Positions 48,870 to 53,420 of a stretch of 53,420 nucleotides of DNA are shown piece by piece. The translations under genes and the position numbers were made by a program. The notes under the pieces are model-generated. The model had not been told where the DNA came from and ran no database searches. It was given only the letters and a program-made list of their open reading frames with translations. How positions within the stretch are numbered: position 1 is the stretch's first letter; each line of letters opens with the position of its first letter. Source of the DNA: Aliterella atlantica CENA595 (lineage in GTDB: Bacteria; Cyanobacteriota; Cyanobacteriia; Cyanobacteriales; Chroococcidiopsidaceae); contig NZ_JYON01000037.1 in the NCBI RefSeq assembly GCF_000952155.1, positions 1 through 53,420 on the forward strand, read 5' to 3'.

Positions 48870-49094
48870 TAATGGTATAAAATGTAATTGTGTTGCCTCG
48901 CTCTAGTGTGTAATTTCTACAGATAGCAACCGTTTTATTATTGGATAGCTCTTGGATTTCAAGGTAACTGGGCTATTGTCAAAGCGATCCTTTTAGTGTG
49001 GAGTTTTCACGAGAGTAGCGAGCGCTTTATCACGCTTCGAGCATTGAACCCATCATTAATTAATCTTTAGATGCTAAGAGTAGCAAATTTTACT

Positions 49095-49559
49095 ATGAAC
49101 AAATACTTCTCCTTAATACTAATTCCTTCTGTAGTTTGCTTATCTGCAATTTGTGACCTACTTATGATAAAAAATCTACCTGTTTTGGCACAGCGAACGG
49201 ATTACCTTTGTGTTTCTGTAAGTTCAAGACGTGGATGGCAAACATTTAATCTGTCTGATAGCGTAACAAGAGTTGCTAGTATTCGCGGGCGTTGGAGTGT
49301 AGATACTCGTAATTATGCACCAGTTGGAGCGTATGGACATCAAGGACGTGCAGCAGAAGCTCTCGCCCCATACAACCAATATAAACACGATCAAAGCTTT
49401 CCTTTCGGTGCTTTATTAATGGATAGCGATAACGAAGCTATTTGGATTCAAAACCCCGTTGTTTTCTCTAACAACATTAAGATTGTTAGTTTAAGAATTA
49501 ACGATGCAGATAATGCCCTTGGTGATAATGGTGGCAGCCTTCAAGTATGTTTTGATTAG
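49095..49559 (+). CDS. Exported LecA-like lectin domain protein
   Basis: About 154 residues from the ATG at 49095; a start at 49071 adds 8. A signal-like segment (MNKYFSLILIPSVVCLSAIC...PVLAQ) precedes a single domain equal to the C-terminal domain of the 40014 protein: CVSVSSRRGWQTFNL, RWSVDTRNYAPVGAYGHQGR, LAPYNQYKHDQSFPFGALLM, LRINDADNALGDNGGSLQVC. The G-H-Q-G, G-A-L-[LVM] and L-G-D-N-x-G-S motifs recall PA-IL/LecA Ca-dependent galactose lectins. Domain assignment is motif-based. Its presence as both a stand-alone protein and a fusion suggests modular use. Confidence 0.75.
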   Translation: MNKYFSLILIPSVVCLSAICDLLMIKNLPVLAQRTDYLCVSVSSRRGWQTFNLSDSVTRVASIRGRWSVDTRNYAPVGAYGHQGRAAEALAPYNQYKHDQSFPFGALLMDSDNEAIWIQNPVVFSNNIKIVSLRINDADNALGDNGGSLQVCFD

Positions 49560-49608
49560 TTTTTGTCTCATCAACTTAGCGCTGATACTAATGTAAATCA
49601 AGTTTCAC

Positions 49609-49647
49609 ATTTTCTCATTATTTGCAAAGAGCAAATAATGAGAAAAT
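49609..49647. terminator. 17-base perfect hairpin
   Basis: ATTTTCTCATTATTTGC (49609-49625) pairs perfectly with GCAAATAATGAGAAAAT (49631-49647) around the loop AAAGA. It lies 50 bases after the lectin gene and probably ends its transcript, although the T-run after the stem is weak (TATATCTC). It is strong enough to act as a structured RNA end. Confidence 0.65.
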
Positions 49648-49687
49648 TATATCTCAAGCTATACCCGACTGTAGCTACAGTTACTAC

Positions 49688-49786
49688 GTGTTAATAAAAT
49701 ATATTGCTGTAATTTTATTAATAGCTCTAAATGCTACAGATGTACAGCAAATTATACCTCTAGTTAATGACTTCATCGAAAAGTAA
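49688..49786 (+). CDS. Possible 32-residue membrane peptide
   Basis: GTG-started frame VLIKYIAVILLIALNATDVQ then QIIPLVNDFIEK. One hydrophobic helix and an amphipathic tail. The sequence is protein-like, but there is no convincing ribosome site, so it may be a gene relic. The rest of the 49560-49947 gap holds only the 17-base hairpin and AT-rich DNA. Confidence 0.3.
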   Translation: MLIKYIAVILLIALNATDVQQIIPLVNDFIEK

Positions 49787-49947
49787 AAATTTGACTTTAC
49801 TTGATAATAGTTAATTAAGTAGTACAGATTTTAGGAAAATATGTACCCACATTTAGTAACAAACATAAGTCTAGCGCTCGCGATTGATAATTGCAACAAA
49901 ATTTAGTAGCTAGAAATTTCCGCTTGTATAATAAAGCTTACAAAATT

Positions 49948-50586
49948 ATGATAACCTATGAAAAATGGCTCAATTGTGTATTTGGCAGGTCTTACAATCA
50001 AAGCTTTGCATCTTCCAAAATAAATAACTTAGATGTTGATACAACTTTTAAGTTTGTTTATAAAACGTTAGTAAATTCAGGTTCTGAGCTTCTTCGTTTT
50101 TCAGATAAGCAAGTCGGTAACGGTCTTTATGCAATGCTCGCTGATAGTACAAACATCGCCGATTCCTTAAAGGAACCAAGTATTTCTGCTCAAGATCGTA
50201 CAGCGGCTATTCGTGCCATCAAAATTCTCTACACTGATTGTTTTGAAAAGCGAGCGCGACCCGTTCTAAGCCACTTAGATGAACCAGGAGCTTCAGCAAT
50301 TAATGGTATATGCTATATGTTGTGGGAGGTGACTCGCATTAATGTTTGGGGCAATAAAGGGGACTGCGAGTATTTTAGCTTAAGTTTAGAAGTCCTTGAA
50401 TTCGCTCTTTACCTAAAAAATCCAGCTTGTATAGAGAGTGCCTTGCATGGGTTAGGGCATATGGGTAGCTTTGGAACCAACCAACGGGTTTACAGAATTA
50501 TTGATAACTGGATTAAGCAAGGGCTTACAAGCCGCCCTCAGTTGCTAGAATATGCGGCGCGGGCGCAGCAAGGGTATATCTTATAG
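49948..50586 (+). CDS. Hypothetical helical-repeat-like protein
   Basis: About 212 residues from the ATG at 49948 (MITYEKWLNCVFGRSY); a TTG at 49891 would add 19 residues. The rest is helical (FKFVYKTLVNSGSELLRFSD, AIRAIKILYTDCFEKRARPV, CYMLWEVTRINVWGNKGDCE, ESALHGLGHMGSFGTNQRVY), consistent with HEAT-like repeats. I have seen the W-L-x-x-V-F-x-R start in other bacterial unknowns, but I cannot name a family. No signal peptide. Confidence 0.75.
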   Translation: MITYEKWLNCVFGRSYNQSFASSKINNLDVDTTFKFVYKTLVNSGSELLRFSDKQVGNGLYAMLADSTNIADSLKEPSISAQDRTAAIRAIKILYTDCFEKRARPVLSHLDEPGASAINGICYMLWEVTRINVWGNKGDCEYFSLSLEVLEFALYLKNPACIESALHGLGHMGSFGTNQRVYRIIDNWIKQGLTSRPQLLEYAARAQQGYIL

Positions 50587-50611
50587 TTGACCTCTTATAT
50601 CAAGAGTGCAG

Positions 50612-50890
50612 TTACCAGAGAGTAGTATCAAACAATAGTATAAAAGCGATCGCCCCGTAAACAGTAATAGTATTAATCCTCACCTTCCCCAATCGCTTGC
50701 AAATAAGCGCGATTCCGCCGCCTGCAAAGAGCGCCCCTTGGGTGTAACGACAGTAAACTTTATCGCTTTTGATACCCATTAGCTCCTTACCATACAAGGG
50801 ATCTACACCTTTGCGAGTAATGCTCGTACCAAAGTCATGCCGAAAGCGGTGCAGTCGGATGGCATCTACAAATATCAGTAAAACGTTCAA
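50612..50890 (-). pseudogene. C-terminal stub of a third tyrosine recombinase
   Basis: The minus frame contains DAIRLHRFRHDFGTSITRKG, VDPLYGKELMGIKSDKVYCR and YTQGA. This has the integrase H-x2-R-H box and the final Tyr region. Homology covers ~50730-50880; the last third (GKVRINTITVYGAIAF...) looks like non-coding read-through. The start and most of the catalytic domain are missing. Confidence 0.78.
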
Positions 50891-50894
50891 CCTC

Positions 50895-51896
50895 TTAGTA
50901 TTGATTTACAAGTTGCTGGATAGATTGCTTGGACGAGCCGTAGCTGACAATGGCTACGTCGAGGTCGAAATGCTTGTAAAGGTTCAAGGCACGTTGGATT
51001 CCTGCAATAATCCAGTCTATTTTGTTGCCGAAGGCTCCACCGCCAAGCAGCGTAAGAAACACTCTATTATTTCCATTTCTAAGCGAATTCAAGATTGCAG
51101 TACAAATCGTCGCTTCATAGGATGCCTCTAGAACCAGTCGGGCAAATTCCGTCCAAAGATTTGCAGAATAATTGCAATAGGCAACTGGCAAAGCGGAGCA
51201 ATATGCTTGTGAAATCGTATGTTTGCAGTTGCCCAGTGTCACTTGCGTATCCCACTGAATGCCGATTCGTAGCAACTGCCTTAATCGGTCGAGTTCGCTT
51301 TCGCTTGACGCGCGCAGTCGATTGGAAATTTCAAGTAGACCGCTATTTGAGGGCAAAGCATAACCGTTTTTCATTTCCCAAAGACGGTTCTGAGAATTTC
51401 CCAAGGCTGCTCCTATATCTGCAAGGCAATCGATTTGGTTTGTTGCTGATTGACCAATTTGCCCATTTACGATGGCAAAGTAGTTGCGATAAATCGTTCC
51501 CGCACCAGCCGCGATCGCACAAGCTGGACCTTGGGTTCGATCTCTCTCATAAATTCCTACCCCACTTTCTGGCGTTACACTTGGAGACACCATTTCCAGC
51601 AGATTGAACTGGGAAACTACCTGAAAAAGTGAGTCCGCATTCGATTCATCTGTGTGCAATGACTGGACATTAGCAACTACTTCGCGTACCGACAGTTTTC
51701 CCCTACCATGTCCACTAAAATGGACACGTTCTCTCAGTTCGACCAAAGACGGGATTTCTAACTGACCGTAAATTAACGCTCTCCCATTTATATGAGATTT
51801 CAATACTTTACCGTCAACAATGATATTCTTGCGGACCTGTTCTGGAGACTCTTCAGAAAAACCAGTTAGTGTTTCAAACCACTCGATCGTCGACAA
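50895..51896 (-). CDS. Conserved protein, macro/PARG-like
   Basis: A 333-residue protein. N-terminal IEWFETLTGFSEESPEQVRK, then FNLLEMVSPSVTPESGVGIY, GPACAIAAGAGTIYRNYF, LRIGIQWDTQVTLG, AYCSALPVAYCNYSANLWTE, and a striking VFLTLLGGGAFGNKIDWIIA near the C-terminus. The Gly-rich G-G-G-A-F-G-N box and preceding hydrophobic strand resemble the phosphate loop of macro/PARG-type ADP-ribose-binding domains; that is inference. Sequence is full-length-looking, with no signal peptide. It ends 5 bases before the integrase stub. If the assignment holds, it would process ADP-ribosylation. Confidence 0.78.
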   Translation of the reverse strand: MSTIEWFETLTGFSEESPEQVRKNIIVDGKVLKSHINGRALIYGQLEIPSLVELRERVHFSGHGRGKLSVREVVANVQSLHTDESNADSLFQVVSQFNLLEMVSPSVTPESGVGIYERDRTQGPACAIAAGAGTIYRNYFAIVNGQIGQSATNQIDCLADIGAALGNSQNRLWEMKNGYALPSNSGLLEISNRLRASSESELDRLRQLLRIGIQWDTQVTLGNCKHTISQAYCSALPVAYCNYSANLWTEFARLVLEASYEATICTAILNSLRNGNNRVFLTLLGGGAFGNKIDWIIAGIQRALNLYKHFDLDVAIVSYGSSKQSIQQLVNQY

Positions 51897-52027
51897 ATTT
51901 CAGAACCTACCATAAATCGTTATTTTCTTGCTAACTAGACAAAGATCTTACTTCAAAGTCAGTACCACTTCAGTGCGACCCTTGCAAAGCCTATATTACG
52001 AGATCGCATTGAAGCGAAGAATTTATT

Positions 52028-52126
52028 ATGCGATCGCACGAGCAAAGCTATTTGATTTGGGAGCAATCTACTTGGGAAATACCGAAGGCAATCGAGGATT
52101 TTGACAAGCTAATAGTTGGGCGGTAG
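52028..52126 (+). CDS. Possible 32-residue protein or remnant
   Basis: ATG within a HIP1 octamer opens RSHEQSYLIWEQSTWEIPKA then IEDFDKLIVGR and a TAG. Protein-like but short; it overlaps the 3' end of the gene at 52109 by 18 bases. It may be a stub of a larger gene. Confidence 0.35.
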   Translation: MRSHEQSYLIWEQSTWEIPKAIEDFDKLIVGR

Positions 52127-52585
52127 TATGCAATGAGGACGATTGCATTTGGGTATCTCGATTCTGTAAAACCAGTAAGCTATATAAAAATCGTCTGTCA
52201 AATCTTCCGCGTTTTGCCACCCACATTCAATTATTTTTTTTGCGCCATGACCTATTGGATCGATAGCGACAACCAGCATGGGCTTGTTGTCTTCTGGCAA
52301 GACCGCATAGAAATAAGGAAGTTCCTGACTGGCATACCATCCAGCTTCCTGATATGTGGCTCTGTAGGGCGAAAGAAAGGAAAAGCTAACGATTAATACT
52401 TCAGTACCATCAGGTAGAGTGCTTCGATTGTAAGGAAACTCCCAAGGTGCTGCAACACTTTTGCAATAATTGCGATTTGGACAAGTCTTGCCACGCTCGG
52501 CTGCAACTAACTCGCAGTTAATATCGATTGGGCAAGGGTGGCGGCGGGAAGTTCTTATTGCTCTAGGGGCTTTCTTTCGATCCAT
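52109..52585 (-). CDS. Hypothetical protein with several Cys
   Basis: About 158 residues from the ATG at 52585. A longer frame to 52666 runs through a GCGCGAGGAGCGCGATCGCA element typical of intergenic DNA, so I prefer the shorter form. HPCPIDINCELVAAERGKTC then PNRNYCKSV suggests a Cys-rich (metal-binding) start. PPDG-like turns, WYASQELPYFYAVLPED and YIAYWFYRIEIPKCNRPHC follow. Unrecognised. Confidence 0.65.
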   Translation of the reverse strand: MDRKKAPRAIRTSRRHPCPIDINCELVAAERGKTCPNRNYCKSVAAPWEFPYNRSTLPDGTEVLIVSFSFLSPYRATYQEAGWYASQELPYFYAVLPEDNKPMLVVAIDPIGHGAKKIIECGWQNAEDLTDDFYIAYWFYRIEIPKCNRPHCILPPNY

Positions 52586-52685
52586 CTTATGAAATTCGCA
52601 AGCTTGCGATCGCGCTCCTCGCGCTTTTGAATCCTTCAACACTGGAAAATTCCCAATTGAAGACATCAGCTAAAGGCAAGAGTCT

Positions 52686-53039
52686 CTACCAAGGCGTTCT
52701 TGTCTGCTGAGGATTTCCCAATACATTTTGGTTGTCCTCAGCATTGCTCAGGCACAAATGCAACGGCTCACCTAATGGTTCTAGTTCTTTTTCGTTGTTA
52801 AAAGTTTCGTAATAACTCAAATCAATAGCAAACTTCGGCGTTAGCTCATCGTAGCCATCCTTCCAAACAGCATCATTCCACCAAGCGAAATAAGCTGTCT
52901 TGCAACTGGGACATACCCACTTTGTTCCGATTGCAACTGGCTCACTACCGTAACGCCGGAACTCAATCGGCTGACCCCTCAAATCAGCTAGCCGAACGAC
53001 ATTTCCACAACACGACGAACTGAGTAAATTTCGAGACAT
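52686..53039 (-). CDS. Zinc-ribbon hypothetical protein
   Basis: A 117-residue protein. SSSCCGNVVRLADL and WVCPSCKTAYFAWWNDAVWK give a C-C...C-x2-C zinc site around a small beta unit; the rest is acidic and without known motif. It lies upstream of the 52109 gene on the same strand with 100 bases between. Confidence 0.68.
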   Translation of the reverse strand: MSRNLLSSSCCGNVVRLADLRGQPIEFRRYGSEPVAIGTKWVCPSCKTAYFAWWNDAVWKDGYDELTPKFAIDLSYYETFNNEKELEPLGEPLHLCLSNAEDNQNVLGNPQQTRTPW

Positions 53040-53074
53040 TTTCTATTCCTTAAGATCAAACAATTAGCGCCTTT

Positions 53075-53290
53075 TTATTTTTCAATCTGACTGTTTACCC
53101 AACTGCGAAAAGATTTTACGGTTTCAAGATAATCTATTGTTTGCGCTTGTTGCAAAAACCCAGCTATCTCTGAAATTGGCACACCTGCAAAAAATTGACT
53201 TGTTTGAGTGGTGGTATAAATTCCATTTTGCAGTTGTTTAACCGTTAACTCGTCGCCGTTATAAATCCAAACTTCCGCTACTCCTAGATC
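53075..53290 (-). pseudogene. C-terminal stub of a Uma2-family endonuclease-like gene
   Basis: Minus frame: DLGVAEVWIYNGDELTVKQL, QNGIYTTTQTSQFFAGVPIS, EIAGFLQQAQTIDYLETVKS, FRSWVNSQIEK and a TAA at 53075. G-V-x-E-V-W-I-Y is the last strand of the Uma2 PD-(D/E)XK core. Uma2 (DUF820) proteins are very common in cyanobacteria. The 5' part is cut off at ~53290, where IS-like sequence begins. Confidence 0.75.
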
Positions 53291-53299
53291 GGCATGAAC

Positions 53300-53420
53300 C
53301 TATCCCACTAACTTTGGAAACCAAATATAGGAACAGGCTAGGAGGAGGAAAGCATCAAAACACACCTTCAAACGTTCCCATCGGACAACGAGTCTTCTGT
53401 ACTTGCGTTGAAACCAAGAG
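53300..53420 (-). mobile_element. IS5-like transposase, 3' end, continuing beyond the window
   Basis: Minus frame SWFQRKYRRLVVRWERLKVC, FDAFLLLACSYIWFPKLVG and a TAG at 53300. R-R-L-V-V-R-W-E-R-L is the C-terminal motif of IS5/IS427-type DDE transposases. Only ~40 codons are in the window. The element's end lies between 53290 and 53300 and interrupts the Uma2 gene. Confidence 0.75.

Overview
The window looks like part of a cyanobacterial plasmid or a plasmid-like accessory region. HIP1 octamers (GCGATCGC and close variants) are scattered through coding and non-coding DNA, which is a cyanobacterial signature. A ParA/ParB pair sits near the left end. Almost everything else is accessory: a type I restriction-modification system, two toxin-antitoxin pairs, three broken tyrosine recombinases, an IS end, regulators and secreted proteins. 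I see no rRNA, tRNA or CRISPR array. I cannot name the species.

Layout. 0-4.4 kb: a protein made of internal duplications, parA-parB, a Cas4/RecB-like nuclease and a YoeB/YefM-type toxin-antitoxin pair. 4.4-10.6 kb: a CoiA-like/GIY-YIG protein and a Lar-like zinc ribbon, then a tight five-gene minus-strand operon (coiled-coil protein, vWA protein, two unknowns, CoiA-like protein). That operon diverges from a WYL-domain regulator across a promoter carrying three copies of TGTCAATACA. 10.6-18.7 kb: small unknowns, a photolyase with a small membrane protein, and a DUF1190-like lipoprotein beside a glutathionylspermidine-synthase-like gene with an in-frame TAG. 18.7-21.6 kb: a second vWA gene coupled to a J-domain gene, with recurring CATAAA-SS-TTTATG palindromes. 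21.7-30.3 kb: an XRE regulator, hsdR, a zinc-ribbon cargo gene, hsdM, a UPF0175/DUF3368 toxin-antitoxin pair and hsdS, all on the plus strand. 30.4-32.2 kb: a decayed gene and two broken integrases. 32.2-38.6 kb: a split STAND NTPase plus TPR pair, a LuxR-type response regulator and a CHASE2 histidine kinase. 38.9-49.6 kb: an island of exported proteins, including CNxxGC-repeat proteins, a phospholipase-A2/DUF4189/LecA-like fusion, a prolyl oligopeptidase, a WD40 protein, a ricin-type lectin and a stand-alone LecA-like protein, interspersed with repeated and decayed modules. 49.6-53.4 kb: unknowns, an integrase stub, a macro-like protein, zinc-ribbon proteins, and a Uma2 stub cut by an IS5-like transposase that runs off the window.

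How the parts may work together (inference). The window reads as a mosaic of mobile defence and conflict modules. The WYL-controlled vWA operon and the vWA/J-domain pair are the best candidates for undescribed systems, because WYL repressors such as CapW and BrxR control known phage-defence loci. The exported lectin, phospholipase and protease set lies next to a two-component system and may be an environment-responsive secreted arsenal. Integrase fragments lie beside the restriction and STAND blocks, and 3' gene fragments are repeated behind a later gene (WYL, photolyase), so the region has been assembled by repeated recombination.
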